From Cetobacterium ceti (GTDB taxonomy: Bacteria; Fusobacteriota; Fusobacteriia; Fusobacteriales; Fusobacteriaceae), in the NCBI RefSeq assembly GCF_900167275.1, contig NZ_FUWX01000013.1:30543-94542 (forward strand): a DNA stretch of 64,000 nucleotides, written 5' to 3'. The translations under genes and the position numbers were made by a program. This document shows positions 9,293-19,721 of this stretch, one piece after another. Under the pieces are notes generated by a model, which was given only the letters and a program-made list of their open reading frames with translations, did not search any database and was not told the DNA's origin. Numbering within the stretch: the stretch's first letter is position 1; every line of letters begins with the position of its first letter.

Positions 9293-10393
9293 TTGGAAAT
9301 TAATTTACTTTTTTATTTACTTACTTTTATAGGAGGATTTTTATCTTTTTTTTCTCCTTGTGTTATTCCTTTGCTTCCAATTTATTTTAGTTATTTAGCT
9401 GGAAATGGAAATATTTTATATAATCGTAAGAAAGTTTTTTTTAATACGTTAGCTTTTACTATAGGAATATCTTTAGCTTTTTTTATTCTAGGAATTTCAT
9501 TTACAGCAATGGGAGACTTTTTATTTAAAAATAAAATTTTATTTAGTAAAATAGGCGGAATTATTATAATATCTTTAGGATTATTTCAACTGGATTTATT
9601 TAAATTTAAATTTAAATTTTTACAACGAGATTATCGAATTAATTATAATAAAAAAGAAATAAATATTTTTATAGCATTTTTAACGGGATTTACTTTTAGC
9701 TTTGCTTGGACTCCTTGTATAGGCCCAGCATTATCTTCTATTTTAATTTTAACAAGTACAACTGAAAATAAAATATTAGGTAATTTTTTGATTTTTTTAT
9801 ATTCAATAGGTTTTATTATTCCATTTTTGTTAATAGGAATATTTACTACCACAATATTAAATTTTATAAAAGATAGACAAAAATTTTTGAAATATACAGT
9901 TAAAATAGGTGGGATTATTTTAATTCTTTTAGGAATGTTAACTTTTTTAGGTTATGGAAATGAAAATTCTTCAAAAAGTTTTAATAAAACTTCCAATTTA
10001 TTAATAGAACCTTATCAGGGTAAAATTATTTTTTTAAATTTCTGGGCAACGTGGTGTCCTCCGTGTAGAGAAGAACTTCCTGCTATTGAAGAATTATATA
10101 AAGAATATGGATCAAATAAAAAAAATGTAATTATTTTAGGAGTTACTAATCCTAAAACAGAAGAAAATCCATATGGAGAAGACGTTTCTATTGAAGAAAT
10201 AAAAAACTTTTTAAATAAACATAATCTAACATTTCCTATTTTTTACGATAAAACAGGAGAGTATTTTTTCAAATATCAAATAAGAGCTTATCCAACAACA
10301 ATAATAATTGGAAAAGATGGAAAAATTAAAAACATAGTTCAAGGGGCTCTTGAAAAGGGAGAAATGATAGAATTAATTAATAATAATTTATAA
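9293..10393 (+). CDS. CcdA/DsbD-type membrane reductant transporter fused to a TlpA-like thioredoxin
   Basis: A 366-residue fusion. Residues about 1-220 are a CcdA-like membrane domain with six helices and the two redox cysteines in FFSPCVIPLLP (first helix) and FAWTPCIGPA (fourth). Residues about 235-366 are an exported thioredoxin domain with FWATWCPPCREELP. Such proteins pass electrons from cytoplasmic thioredoxin across the membrane to reduce periplasmic disulfides or methionine sulfoxide. Start is TTG at 9293, five bases after AGGAGGG. It ends at a bidirectional terminator, so it stands alone. Confidence 0.9.
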   Translation: MEINLLFYLLTFIGGFLSFFSPCVIPLLPIYFSYLAGNGNILYNRKKVFFNTLAFTIGISLAFFILGISFTAMGDFLFKNKILFSKIGGIIIISLGLFQLDLFKFKFKFLQRDYRINYNKKEINIFIAFLTGFTFSFAWTPCIGPALSSILILTSTTENKILGNFLIFLYSIGFIIPFLLIGIFTTTILNFIKDRQKFLKYTVKIGGIILILLGMLTFLGYGNENSSKSFNKTSNLLIEPYQGKIIFLNFWATWCPPCREELPAIEELYKEYGSNKKNVIILGVTNPKTEENPYGEDVSIEEIKNFLNKHNLTFPIFYDKTGEYFFKYQIRAYPTTIIIGKDGKIKNIVQGALEKGEMIELINNNL

Positions 10394-10400
10394 AATAGAA

Positions 10401-10440
10401 AAACCTCCTTTATCAAAAATCTAAAGGAGGTTTTTTTATT
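10401..10440. terminator. Bidirectional intrinsic terminator
   Basis: Perfect 12-bp arms aaacctccttta / taaaggaggttt with T- and A-rich flanks, serving the convergent thioredoxin-fusion and nitroreductase genes. Confidence 0.9.
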
Positions 10441-10445
10441 GAATA

Positions 10446-11081
10446 TTAGATAAATGTTACAACATCATCTAAAGATTTTCTAGGTGGTTGAGCAGGGGTA
10501 TTATCTTCTGGTACTCCTAAAGCAATCATTGCTAAAAGAGAATATCCATCTTTATCTAAATTAATTATTTTTTCAATTTCTTTTTTAGCATGATTAGGAC
10601 CTGTCATATAACAAGTTCCATATCCTAAAGCTGAGGCTGCAAGAAGAAAGTTTTCTACTGCTGCGCCTATACTTTGTATTCCTGGCATAGAATCATTTAA
10701 TTCAGTAATTATTTCTTCATCTACATTATTTTCTCTTAAAATCTTTTCTTCAATTGTTTTATAAGGGCCACCATAAACAATTACTGTTGTACTTGCATCT
10801 TTAAAATTTAAATAATAACGCATTAATTTTAAAAAATGTTCTTTATCTTTTTCATTTTTTGCCATTTCAGCAATTTTTTCATGACTAGTTTTTACTACAG
10901 ACACTATTTCATTTATAATATTTTTATCTTGAACTACAACGAAATACCAATTTTGACAATGATGAGCAGATGGAGCATGAATTGCTGCATCTAACATTTT
11001 CATAATATCTTCTTTAGGAACCTCTTGATCTTTAAATTTTCTTATACTTTTTCTTTTGTAAATAAAATCTAATTTATTCAT
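10446..11081 (-). CDS. Nitroreductase-family FMN oxidoreductase
   Basis: A 211-residue protein with the family start FIYKRKSIRKFKDQEVP, the FMN-contact region HAPSAHHCQNWYFVVV near residue 38, and ALGYGTCYMTGP near residue 150. These soluble FMN enzymes reduce nitroaromatics, quinones or flavins with NAD(P)H; the natural substrate here is unknown. It has a GGAGG ribosome-binding site and follows the cysteine-rich gene at 11098-11907 by 16 bp on the same strand. Confidence 0.9.
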   Translation of the reverse strand: MNKLDFIYKRKSIRKFKDQEVPKEDIMKMLDAAIHAPSAHHCQNWYFVVVQDKNIINEIVSVVKTSHEKIAEMAKNEKDKEHFLKLMRYYLNFKDASTTVIVYGGPYKTIEEKILRENNVDEEIITELNDSMPGIQSIGAAVENFLLAASALGYGTCYMTGPNHAKKEIEKIINLDKDGYSLLAMIALGVPEDNTPAQPPRKSLDDVVTFI

Positions 11082-11097
11082 TTTAAAATATCCTCCT

Positions 11098-11907
11098 TTA
11101 AATTTTTTTATTATATTGAATATTTATGCTTTCTTCTTTTAATAAGTTAAGAGAAGATTTTATATCTTTAACAAAAATTTCTCCAAAAATATATTTTAAA
11201 ATTGGATAATAAGAATCTATAAAAGGTTTATAATCTTCTTCTTTAAATCCAATCGGATTTTCCCTTCTAAAATAAGGAGATTTAGACATTTTTATATCCA
11301 TACAAGGAAATTTTGAATCATTCATTGATAAATAATCATTCTGGCTATTCGGAACAAAAATATACAATTCTTCATTTTCATTTATTAAAATTTCCAAAGG
11401 ATAGATAGAACACCATAATGGTTTAGTATCTATAACTTCTTCTATAGAAAATCCTTGATCTATACAAATTTTATGTATAGCACATAAATGTCTATCAATA
11501 TGTACACAAGAACAAGTACAACGATTAAAAACTGTATCTATAAATTTATTCGGTATTAACATAGGATCATTTTCAATAGATTGAATAATTTCTTTTTCTG
11601 TCATTCCTTCTTCTTTTAAAATAGAAACAGCTTTAGTTAAATTATTATATTCTTTTAAATTCTTTTTTATAAGATCTCTAGATTTTTTATTAAATTCATA
11701 GGGAAATTGCACACAGCAATTTGTTAAACAATTAAAACAATCAAAGTTACTAAGTAATAAAAAACTTTTAATATCTACAACTGCCTTATAAGTTTTGTTA
11801 TATATATGAACTTCTGTATTAATTGTATTTACTTTATTAAAATATTTATTTACTTGACTTTCTAATTTAGGAGAGACTTGAAATTCTCTATGCATAAAAT
11901 ATTTCAT
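11098..11907 (-). CDS. Cysteine-rich protein, DUF3109/YkgJ-like metal-binding
   Basis: A 269-residue soluble protein with two cysteine groups: CFNCLTNCC near residue 78 and CTCSC followed by CAIHKIC and WCSIYP near residues 130-170. This pattern resembles DUF3109 and the related CxxCxxCC family, thought to bind Zn or an Fe-S cluster; the activity is unknown. It has a GGAGG, rather far (13 bases) from the ATG. It is the first gene of a unit with the nitroreductase, so a redox role is plausible. Confidence 0.65.
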   Translation of the reverse strand: MKYFMHREFQVSPKLESQVNKYFNKVNTINTEVHIYNKTYKAVVDIKSFLLLSNFDCFNCLTNCCVQFPYEFNKKSRDLIKKNLKEYNNLTKAVSILKEEGMTEKEIIQSIENDPMLIPNKFIDTVFNRCTCSCVHIDRHLCAIHKICIDQGFSIEEVIDTKPLWCSIYPLEILINENEELYIFVPNSQNDYLSMNDSKFPCMDIKMSKSPYFRRENPIGFKEEDYKPFIDSYYPILKYIFGEIFVKDIKSSLNLLKEESINIQYNKKI

Positions 11908-12028
11908 TAGTTTTTAGTTGCCTCCATTTATAATATAAAATATACTTTCTATATTATACGTGATAATCTAATAATATACAAGTCACATGAATTTTAGTAA
12001 AACTATTAAATAAAATTAGTAAAAATTC

Positions 12029-12057
12029 TTGATAAATAATTTTAATTGTGCTAATAT
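12029..12057 (+). promoter_or_regulatory. Predicted promoter of the thioredoxin-reductase-like gene
   Basis: TTGATA and TAATAT are separated by 17 bp, about 50 bp upstream of the start at 12109. Confidence 0.55.
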
Positions 12058-12108
12058 TTAAATATAAGATTTGAATGACAATTCAAAAAAAGAAAGGAAG
12101 TCTTTTTT

Positions 12109-13026
12109 ATGATGAAAAATTTTGATATTATTATTATCGGTGGTGGACCTGCTGGAGCTAGTGCTGCAATATATGCTGCAAGTAGAGGTGTGAATGTTGC
12201 TATTTTTGAAAAGGATGAAATCGGAGGAACTGTAGGTAAAGTTTCATCTGTTACTCACTATTTATCAGTTGATAATAATGAAAGCGGTATTTCATTCAGC
12301 GAAAAATTAAAAGAACAATTAAAAAAATATAAAGTTAATATAATAAAAGAAGAAGTAAAAGAAGTTGTTTTAGAAGGTAATTGTAAAAAAATTATCACAA
12401 CAAATGGAGAATATGTATCTAAAGCTATAATTTTAGCTAATGGAAGTACTCCTAGACATTTAAATATTCCTGGAGAAAAAGAATATCTTGGAAAAGGACT
12501 TTGTAAAAATGCTGGAAAAGAAGGTCCGCAATATTTATCTAAAGATATCTTTATAGTTGGTGGAGCAGATGGAGCTATAAAAGAAGCTATCTATTTATCT
12601 CAATTTGCTAAAAGATTAATTATAATTCACTTTGAAGATGAATTGCATACTATTGCAGAATTCAAAGATAAACTTGCAACTTTAAAAAATGTCAATTTAG
12701 AATTACATTCTAGACTAACTAAAATAGAAGGAAATAATAGTATTATTACATCTATTGAAATAACAGATGAAAAAACTAAAGAAAAAAGAACCATATCAAG
12801 TGAAGGGTGCGGAATATTTATTTATGCAGGTGCTACTCCAAATACTGAACTATATAAAAACTTAAATTTAGATAATGGTTATATTATGACTGATAAAAAA
12901 ATGGGAACTAATATTCCTGGTGTATATGCTGCTGGAGATATTTGTGTAAAAGATATTCGTCAAGTTGCTACGGCTGTTTCTGATGGAACTATTGCTGGAA
13001 TTAATGCCGTAAATTATATAAAATAA
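12109..13026 (+). CDS. Thioredoxin-reductase-like FAD/NAD(P) oxidoreductase without the CxxC motif
   Basis: A 305-residue two-dinucleotide-domain flavoprotein of thioredoxin-reductase size. The FAD motif IIGGGPAGASAAIYAA is at the N-terminus, the NAD(P) motif IVGGADGAIKEAI near residue 148, and the C-terminal FAD motif IPGVYAAGDI near residue 270. Where thioredoxin reductases have CATC, this protein reads GLCKNAGKEG with one cysteine, so it cannot form the usual redox disulfide. It may act as a ferredoxin/flavodoxin reductase or use another partner. It has its own promoter and terminator. Confidence 0.85.
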   Translation: MMKNFDIIIIGGGPAGASAAIYAASRGVNVAIFEKDEIGGTVGKVSSVTHYLSVDNNESGISFSEKLKEQLKKYKVNIIKEEVKEVVLEGNCKKIITTNGEYVSKAIILANGSTPRHLNIPGEKEYLGKGLCKNAGKEGPQYLSKDIFIVGGADGAIKEAIYLSQFAKRLIIIHFEDELHTIAEFKDKLATLKNVNLELHSRLTKIEGNNSIITSIEITDEKTKEKRTISSEGCGIFIYAGATPNTELYKNLNLDNGYIMTDKKMGTNIPGVYAAGDICVKDIRQVATAVSDGTIAGINAVNYIK

Positions 13027-13038
13027 TACAAAAATATT

Positions 13039-13070
13039 AAAAGAAGGTGTAAAATCCTTCTTTTTTTTTT
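13039..13070 (+). terminator. Intrinsic terminator after the TrxR-like gene
   Basis: Arms aaaagaagg / ccttctttt with an 8-base loop, followed by a long T-run. Confidence 0.85.
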
Positions 13071-13117
13071 GAAAAACAGATATACTTAATAGTAATAAGA
13101 TTTTTTTAGGAGGACTC

Positions 13118-13492
13118 ATGAATAAAATCAATAAATTAATTTTTTTTGAATTTCTTATTGCTCTAATTATTTCTATTATTTTATATATTTTTAATTATAA
13201 AAATATTATTCCTTGGTCTATGGGAATAGGTAATATTTTTGTTTTTATAACATTTTTCCTAGATTATAAATATACATTTAAATTTTTTATAAAATATTTA
13301 TTTATCAATATTATTTTAGGAATATTGTGGGGATTCTTACCTACTGTTTTATTTGAATATGGTTTGTCAAATAGATTATTGATGACTATTTTTTTTATTA
13401 TAACTTTTATTTTTATATTTATATTATCATATTTTTATGAAATTTTTCGAAGACACTCCTCAAGATACCGAATTTTTAAAGGAGGAAAATAA
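13118..13492 (+). CDS. Small hypothetical membrane protein
   Basis: A 124-residue protein with four hydrophobic helices and a basic C-terminal tail (RRHSSRYRIFKGGK). AGGAGG precedes the ATG by four bases. No family recognised. It stands between two independently terminated genes. Confidence 0.6.
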   Translation: MNKINKLIFFEFLIALIISIILYIFNYKNIIPWSMGIGNIFVFITFFLDYKYTFKFFIKYLFINIILGILWGFLPTVLFEYGLSNRLLMTIFFIITFIFIFILSYFYEIFRRHSSRYRIFKGGK

Positions 13493-13596
13493 AAATAATT
13501 AATTTGTGTGATTTTTTTTAAGTTTTGTGAATTTTAACAAAAATAAATAATTTTTATAATATTATTAATTATAAATAATATTATAAAGGAGTTTAC

Positions 13597-14460
13597 ATGA
13601 CAAAAAAAATTGAATTTTATTCAGATGGATTATTACTTAAGGGAACTTTTTATAAAGCGAATGAAATATTAAAGAAATATAAAACTATTATTATGTGTCA
13701 TGGTTTTGGAGGTATTAAAGAATTATTACTTCCAAAATATGCTAATATCTTCTCAAAAAATGGTTTTGATGTTTTTACTTTTGATTATAGAGGATTTGGA
13801 GAAAGTGAAGGAGAGTGTCGTATAATACCTGAAGAACAAATAAGAGATATTCTTTCTTTAATCAATTTTGCTAATAATTTTGAAGATTTAAAAGAAAATA
13901 AAATTGCCTTATGGGGTACTTCATTAGGTGGAGCTTATGCCCTTAAAGTTTCAACTTTATGTAAAAAAATTATGGGAGTTTATGCACAAATAACATTTTC
14001 TAATGGTTTTCGAAATAATACATTTTATTTAAATCAAGATGAATTAACTAAATTAGAAAAAACAATAGAAAACTTAGTCTATAATGAAATTACTAAAAAT
14101 AAAGTTTTAAAAGTAAACTTAAAAAAAATTCTAAATGATAAACAATCTGTAGAATTTTTAAATAAATATGAAAATAATTTTAAAGAAGCATTTAATATAA
14201 AACTTCCATTTTCAACAATAAATAATATAAATAAATTTTCAATAGATTCGATTTTACAACAAATTAATATTCCAACTTTATTAGTACAAGCTGATTTAGA
14301 CACTGTAAATCTTCCAAATGAAATGGAATATATTTATAATAATTTAAAAACTAATAAAAGTTTAATTCATGTTGATGGAGGTCATTATGATGTTTATGAA
14401 GGTGATACTTTCACTAAATTAATATCTGATCAACTTTTATGGTTTTCTAAAGCTTTTTAA
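13597..14460 (+). CDS. Alpha/beta hydrolase (esterase or acyl-hydrolase type)
   Basis: A 287-residue soluble protein with the alpha/beta-hydrolase pattern: oxyanion region CHGFGGIKE near residue 33, DYRGFGESEGE near residue 66, nucleophile elbow GTSLGG near residue 106, a late Asp in QADLDTV, and catalytic His in DGGHYDVYEG near residue 265. It has no signal peptide, so it acts in the cytoplasm. AAAGGAG precedes the start. Substrate unknown; it ends at its own terminator. Confidence 0.87.
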   Translation: MTKKIEFYSDGLLLKGTFYKANEILKKYKTIIMCHGFGGIKELLLPKYANIFSKNGFDVFTFDYRGFGESEGECRIIPEEQIRDILSLINFANNFEDLKENKIALWGTSLGGAYALKVSTLCKKIMGVYAQITFSNGFRNNTFYLNQDELTKLEKTIENLVYNEITKNKVLKVNLKKILNDKQSVEFLNKYENNFKEAFNIKLPFSTINNINKFSIDSILQQINIPTLLVQADLDTVNLPNEMEYIYNNLKTNKSLIHVDGGHYDVYEGDTFTKLISDQLLWFSKAF

Positions 14461-14471
14461 TATTATTCTTT

Positions 14472-14507
14472 AAAAGAGTACTAGATTGTTTTTAGTACTC
14501 TTTTTTA
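14472..14507 (+). terminator. Intrinsic terminator after the alpha/beta hydrolase
   Basis: Perfect 12-bp arms aaaagagtacta / tagtactctttt followed by T-rich sequence. Confidence 0.88.
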
Positions 14508-14663
14508 TATTTACTAAATATATTAGTATAAATCCTTATTTTCCAATAAAATTTAAATAAATATATAAAATATTTACTAATTCTTTTATTTTTTGATTTT
14601 TTATAAAAAAATTATGTTTACTGAATGTCATTTTAAATCTATACTCAAATTGAAAGGAGCTAT

Positions 14664-15195
14664 TTGAAAGTGAATAATACAGAAAGATTTATTTTAAAAC
14701 AAATATACGAAGATAAGGAAATTAGTAGAAAAGAAATTGCAACAAAATTAAATTTATCTAAAACTATCGTAGGTAAATATATTAATAATTTTATTATTTT
14801 TAATATTGATGAGGGTGTTGGAGCGGGTATCATTTTAAATGATAAATTATACATGGGAAGTAAATTTGAAGCTGGTGAAATTGGTCATATTCCATATAAT
14901 TATTCAAAAAGCTAATAATGGAGATTCATATTTTAGGACTTTACTATTTGATCTTTCTAAAGCTATTTCCCATGGAATCTTATGGACTGAATATCTTTTA
15001 AATCCTGAAGCTATAATAATAACTGGAAAAATAACAGCCGCACATGATTTGTTTTGGCAAGAAGTTCGAAGAACTTTAAATAATAATCTTCTCAATAAGC
15101 ATAAACATATTGAATTATTTTTATCAAAATATGATGAAAATTCTATTCTAGAAGGTGCTCTATATTTAGGGCTTGAATATTTTTTTGATATTTAA
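14664..15195 (+). pseudogene. Decayed ROK-family (NagC/XylR-type) repressor
   Basis: The first part (from TTG at 14664) encodes a winged-HTH typical of ROK repressors (ISRKEIATKLNLSKTIVGKY) and then jumps directly to the late ROK motif GVGAGIILNDKLYMGSKFEA and GEIGH. The whole sugar-kinase N-half, about 150-200 residues, is missing. The frame then shifts near 14900, and the C-terminal ROK end (LNPEAIIITGKI to SILEGALYLGL) continues in another frame to 15195. An internal deletion plus frameshift means no functional repressor. It ends 9 bp before a sodium/solute symporter that it may once have regulated. Confidence 0.8.
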
Positions 15196-15204
15196 GGAGG
15201 TTTT

Positions 15205-16914
15205 ATGTTTATAACTATATTTTCATTTTTATTTGTAACAGCATTAATTGGTTTTATTTCCTATTTAAAAACTAAAGGAGAGGACAACTCTGCTCAAGGT
15301 TATTTTTTAGCTGGAAGAGGTTTATCTGCTGTAGTTATAGGTTTTTCTATGGTTCTTACAAGTTTATCAACAGAACAACTAATAGGAACCAATGGTTCAG
15401 CTTATGCAAAAAATTTCTCTATAATGGCTTGGACTGTTCAATCTGTAATACCTCTATGCGTTCTTGCCATGTATCTTTTACCAAGATATCTAAAAGGTGG
15501 ATTTACAACTATTCCTGAATTTTTTGAAGATAGATATGATAAAAGTACACGTCAGGTTATGTCTCTTATGTTTTTAATAGGTTATACTTTTGTTTTAATT
15601 CCAGGAGCTTTGTATTCTGGAGCTATTGCTTTTTCTCAAATTTTCGATGTTGGAAAACTTCTTAATATAAGCTTTAATAGTTCTCTTTGGATTATAGTTT
15701 GGGCTATTGGTATAATAGGTGGCATCTATGCAATATTCGGTGGATTGAAAGCTGTTGCTGTTTCAGATACATTAAATGGAACTGCTCTTATTATTGGTGG
15801 TGCAATGGTTCCATATTTTGCTTTGAAATTTTTAGGAAATGGAAGTTTTCTAGTTGGAATGGATAGTTTAGTTGTAAAGCATTATGATAAATTCAATGCT
15901 TGGGGAAACTCTAGTGATCCTGTTCCTTGGACTACAATTTTTACAGGCATTATGATTGTAAACTTTTTTTATTGGGCTACAAATCAAGCTATTATTCAAC
16001 GTTCTCTTGGAGCTAAAAGTCTAGCAGAAGGTCAAAAAGGAATTTTACTTGCTGGAATATTTTTACTTTCATTGCCTATAATGTTAAATCTTCCAGGATT
16101 AATAGCCTACCATTTATTTGGTGATAGTTTAAAAAATATAGACTTAGCATATCCAACTTTAGTTAGAGAAGTTTTACCTAAACCACTCTTAGGTTTTTTT
16201 ACAGCATGTTTATTTGGAGCAATTCTTAGTACTTTTAATTCATTTTTAAATAGTGCATCTACATTATTTTGTTATGATTTATATAAACCTATTTTTAATC
16301 CCAATGTAAATGATGAAAAATTAATCCGTGTAGCTAAAATTTCTGGGACCTTCATAGCTATTATTTCTATGCTAATAGCTCCTTTATTACAATATGGTAG
16401 TGATGGATTATTTCTACTTTTACGAAGATTTGCTGGATTTTTTAATATTCCTATAATAGCTTTAGTAGCAGTTGGTTTTTTAAATAAAACTATTTCAGGT
16501 AAAGCTGCAAGAATAACTGTATTAGTCCATGTAATTTTATATTATTCTTTAGTATGGATTTTTAAAATTAATTTAAACTTTGTTCATGTAATGGGTGGAT
16601 TATTTATTTTCGATGTTTTACTTATGTTTATTTTAGGAAATAAATTCAAACGTGAAACTCCTTACGAACTCCCAAATAGAAATAAATCTAACGTCAGTTT
16701 AACAAACTGGGAATATGCATCAGAAGTGACTTACTTATTAATTTTAGGACTTTGCTACTTATATACAGTTTTATCTAAATTTGGTTTAGCAGGAGGAAAT
16801 TCAATTATAAAAATAAATATGTTATACTTAATTTTAGCAATTGGAGGATTTATTTTTATAAAAAAAGGAAATAAAAAGAAGCAGAATATTCTTTCGTTAA
16901 ATGATCCCAAATAA
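15205..16914 (+). CDS. Sodium:solute symporter (SSS family, SglT-like)
   Basis: A 569-residue inner-membrane protein with about 14 predicted helices. Family signatures include [18 protein letters not shown] near residue 32, [17 protein letters not shown] near residue 52, and the substrate-domain region [16 protein letters not shown] near residue 255, which is typical of sugar-type members (SGLT/YidK). It uses Na+ to drive uptake; the neighbouring ROK-repressor remnant supports a sugar or amino-sugar. AAGGAGG precedes the ATG. With the ROK gene broken, expression may be constitutive. Confidence 0.87.
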   Translation: MFITIFSFLFVTALIGFISYLKTKGEDNSAQGYFLAGRGLSAVVIGFSMVLTSLSTEQLIGTNGSAYAKNFSIMAWTVQSVIPLCVLAMYLLPRYLKGGFTTIPEFFEDRYDKSTRQVMSLMFLIGYTFVLIPGALYSGAIAFSQIFDVGKLLNISFNSSLWIIVWAIGIIGGIYAIFGGLKAVAVSDTLNGTALIIGGAMVPYFALKFLGNGSFLVGMDSLVVKHYDKFNAWGNSSDPVPWTTIFTGIMIVNFFYWATNQAIIQRSLGAKSLAEGQKGILLAGIFLLSLPIMLNLPGLIAYHLFGDSLKNIDLAYPTLVREVLPKPLLGFFTACLFGAILSTFNSFLNSASTLFCYDLYKPIFNPNVNDEKLIRVAKISGTFIAIISMLIAPLLQYGSDGLFLLLRRFAGFFNIPIIALVAVGFLNKTISGKAARITVLVHVILYYSLVWIFKINLNFVHVMGGLFIFDVLLMFILGNKFKRETPYELPNRNKSNVSLTNWEYASEVTYLLILGLCYLYTVLSKFGLAGGNSIIKINMLYLILAIGGFIFIKKGNKKKQNILSLNDPK

Positions 16915-16920
16915 AAATTT

Positions 16921-16957
16921 ATGGGTATTAGAAAATTTCTAATACCCATTTTTTTTA
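16921..16957. terminator. Bidirectional intrinsic terminator
   Basis: 14-bp arms around a single central base (16921-16934 and 16936-16949) flanked by A- and T-runs, between the convergent symporter and glyA genes. Confidence 0.88.
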
Positions 16958-18199
16958 TTTATATAGAGGAAATTCTTTAGATAATTTTATTACTTCTTCT
17001 TTTAAAGAAATTAATTTTTTTTCATCCTCTTTGTATTGTAAACCTTGAAAAATTATTCTACCAATAATTTTCATTTCTTTCTCTTTCATTCCTCTTGTTG
17101 TCAAAGCAGGTGTTCCTAATCTAATTCCACTAGTTACAAATGGACTTTTTTTATCATAAGGGATTCCATTTTTATTAACTGTTATATTTATTTTTTCTAA
17201 AACTTCTTCAGCTTCTTTTCCTGTTATATTTATATTTGTTAAATCCACTAATAATAAATGATTATCTGTTCCACCACTAACTATTTTTAAACCTAAGTGA
17301 GTTAATTCTTCTCCTAAAGTTTTTGCATTTTTTATTACTTGTTTTTGATACTCTTTAAATTCTGGAGCTAAAGCTTCCTTAAATGCCACTGCTTTTCCTG
17401 CTATAATATGCATTAAAGGTCCTCCTTGAGTTCCAGGAAATATTGTTTTATCTATTTTTTTAGCAATTTCTTCATTATTTGTAAGAATTAAACCACCTCG
17501 TGGTCCTCTTAAAGTTTTATGAGTTGTTGAAGTTACCACATCTGCATATTCTATTGGAGAAGGATGAAGTCCTGTCGCTACTAATCCTGCAATATGAGCC
17601 ATATCTACAATTAAATAAGCATTTATTTCATCAGCTATCTCTCTAAATTTTTTAAAATCTATAATTCTAGGATAAGCACTAGCTCCAGCAATGATAACTT
17701 TTGGTTTATGTTCTAAAGCTAATTTTCTAACTTCATCATAATTTATTATTTCCTCATCAGGAGTTACACTATAAGAAATAACTTTATAATCTTGACCAGA
17801 GAAATTAACATTTTTTCCATGTGTTAAATGTCCCCCATGATCTAATCTCATTCCTAAAATACAATCTCCAATATTAATTAAAGCCCTATAAGCAGCCATA
17901 TTTGCTTGAGAACCTGAGTGTGGTTGTACATTAGCATATTTTACATTAAATAATTCTTTTGCTCTTTCAATAGCTAAATTTTCTGCTATATCAACCTTTT
18001 CACAACCACCATAATAACGTTTTCCAGGATATCCTTCAGCATATTTATTAGTCATAATAGAACCTACAGCTTCCATAACTCCCTTTGAAACAAAATTTTC
18101 TGAAGCTATTAATTCTAATCCACCTTCTTGTCTATTTAATTCATCTTCTATTGCATTAAAAATTTCTTTATCAATTTCTTTTAAACTTTTATTTATCAT
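16955..18199 (-). CDS. glyA: Serine hydroxymethyltransferase
   Basis: A 414-residue PLP enzyme that interconverts serine and glycine, charging tetrahydrofolate with a one-carbon unit. Hallmarks are [13 protein letters not shown] near residue 25, [15 protein letters not shown] near residue 52, and the PLP-lysine motif [14 protein letters not shown] near residue 225. Length is standard. GGGGAGG lies before the ATG. It is downstream of the NADH-oxidase-like gene on the opposite side of a short gap, with no folate riboswitch visible. Confidence 0.97.
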   Translation of the reverse strand: MINKSLKEIDKEIFNAIEDELNRQEGGLELIASENFVSKGVMEAVGSIMTNKYAEGYPGKRYYGGCEKVDIAENLAIERAKELFNVKYANVQPHSGSQANMAAYRALINIGDCILGMRLDHGGHLTHGKNVNFSGQDYKVISYSVTPDEEIINYDEVRKLALEHKPKVIIAGASAYPRIIDFKKFREIADEINAYLIVDMAHIAGLVATGLHPSPIEYADVVTSTTHKTLRGPRGGLILTNNEEIAKKIDKTIFPGTQGGPLMHIIAGKAVAFKEALAPEFKEYQKQVIKNAKTLGEELTHLGLKIVSGGTDNHLLLVDLTNINITGKEAEEVLEKINITVNKNGIPYDKKSPFVTSGIRLGTPALTTRGMKEKEMKIIGRIIFQGLQYKEDEKKLISLKEEVIKLSKEFPLYK

Positions 18200-18272
18200 T
18201 TATACCTCCCCAAGCATAATTATTACTTTAAGAATTATACCCGGCTAGATATATCCTTCCTTTAAAATAATT

Positions 18273-19610
18273 TTATTTTGCCCCTAAAGCTGCCATTGTA
18301 AAATAATTATATGGTTGATTAAAATGCGGTAAAAAGAATATATCTAATAATTTAAATTTATCTATTGTTACTTTTTCTTGGATAGCCAAAGAAAATACAT
18401 GAATTCCCATAGAAATATCTTCTTTCGAAGCTATTTGAGCCCCTAAAATTCTTCTAGATATTTTATCATATACAATTCTTAAGGTTACATCATTATTATT
18501 CTTTATAAAACCAGGTTTTTGTAAATCTGTATGTTCAACATATTCAGCATTAAATCCTAATTTTAAAGCTCTTTCATAAGTTAACCCCGTAGAAACCATA
18601 TTTAATCCAAATATTGAAATTCCATTAGAACCTTGAACTCCTATTCCTTCTAGTTCTATTCCACAAGCATTATGAGCAGCTACTATTCCAGTTCTAACAG
18701 CATTTGTAGCTAATGCAATGTAATTTACTTCTTCTATTGCATTATCGTAAATAGTTCCACAATCTCCAATAGCATAAACATCTTTATCACTTGTTTGCTG
18801 ATACGAATTTACTAAAATCGCATTATTTTTAAATAATTTTAAATGATCTTGAGCTAATTTAGAATTTGGAATAAATCCAACAGCTAAAATCACCATATCA
18901 GCATCATATTCATTTTTATCTGTAATAACTTTTGTAACTTGATTATTTTCATTTCCTTCTAGTTTTAAAAGTTTTTCAGAAAATCTTAAATTTATTCCAT
19001 GATTTTTTAAATTTTCGTTCATTAAATCTCTAAAATTTTCATCATAATAACCTGTTAAAGAAGAAGATGCTAAATCTACAAGAGTTACATTTTTTTCACA
19101 TCTTTTGAATGCTTCTGCCAATTCTACTCCTATATATCCTGCTCCTACTACTACAACATTTTTAATTTTTTTATTTTCTAATTTTTTTATTACATCCTCT
19201 GCATGTTGATATAATTTTACGAATTGAACATTTTCTAATTCTTTTCCTGGAATATTTAATTCTATAGGTAACGATCCTGTGGATAAAATCAACTTATCAT
19301 AATCTTCTATAATTTCATTTCCATTTTTATCTCTTCCATAAACTAATTTATTTATATAGTCAATATGAAAAACTTCTGTTTCCATATATACTTTAGCTCC
19401 ATTATTTTCTAATTTTTCTTTTGAAGAATAAAATAATCCTTCTGCAGAATCAATTTGTTTTCCTATCCATAAGGCCATTCCACATCCTAAAAAACTTATA
19501 TTAGAATTTTTATCAAAAACTACAACTTTTTTATTAGGATAATTTGTTAAAATTGTATTTATTGCTGCTGTTCCTCCATGATTTGCTCCAATTACTAATA
19601 TTTTTTCCAT
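18273..19610 (-). CDS. nox: NADH oxidase / CoA-disulfide-reductase-family flavoprotein
   Basis: A 445-residue FAD/NAD(P) protein of the peroxide/CoA-disulfide reductase group. FAD motif [11 protein letters not shown] at the N-terminus, single redox cysteine in [10 protein letters not shown] near residue 42, NAD motif [15 protein letters not shown] near residue 157, and YAIGDCG near residue 280. The [10 protein letters not shown] context is that of water-forming NADH oxidases (Nox), which remove O2 and regenerate NAD+, a protective role in an anaerobe. CoA-disulfide reductase activity is the alternative. It is preceded by a GGAG site. Confidence 0.88.
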   Translation of the reverse strand: MEKILVIGANHGGTAAINTILTNYPNKKVVVFDKNSNISFLGCGMALWIGKQIDSAEGLFYSSKEKLENNGAKVYMETEVFHIDYINKLVYGRDKNGNEIIEDYDKLILSTGSLPIELNIPGKELENVQFVKLYQHAEDVIKKLENKKIKNVVVVGAGYIGVELAEAFKRCEKNVTLVDLASSSLTGYYDENFRDLMNENLKNHGINLRFSEKLLKLEGNENNQVTKVITDKNEYDADMVILAVGFIPNSKLAQDHLKLFKNNAILVNSYQQTSDKDVYAIGDCGTIYDNAIEEVNYIALATNAVRTGIVAAHNACGIELEGIGVQGSNGISIFGLNMVSTGLTYERALKLGFNAEYVEHTDLQKPGFIKNNNDVTLRIVYDKISRRILGAQIASKEDISMGIHVFSLAIQEKVTIDKFKLLDIFFLPHFNQPYNYFTMAALGAK

Positions 19611-19721
19611 AATGAGTCTCTCCTTTTATACTTTTTTAGTATAGTATAGAGCTTTATTTTATTCTTTGCAATAAAATGTTTTTTATAAAGTGGTTAAGAT
19701 TAAAATAAATACAAAAAAGTA

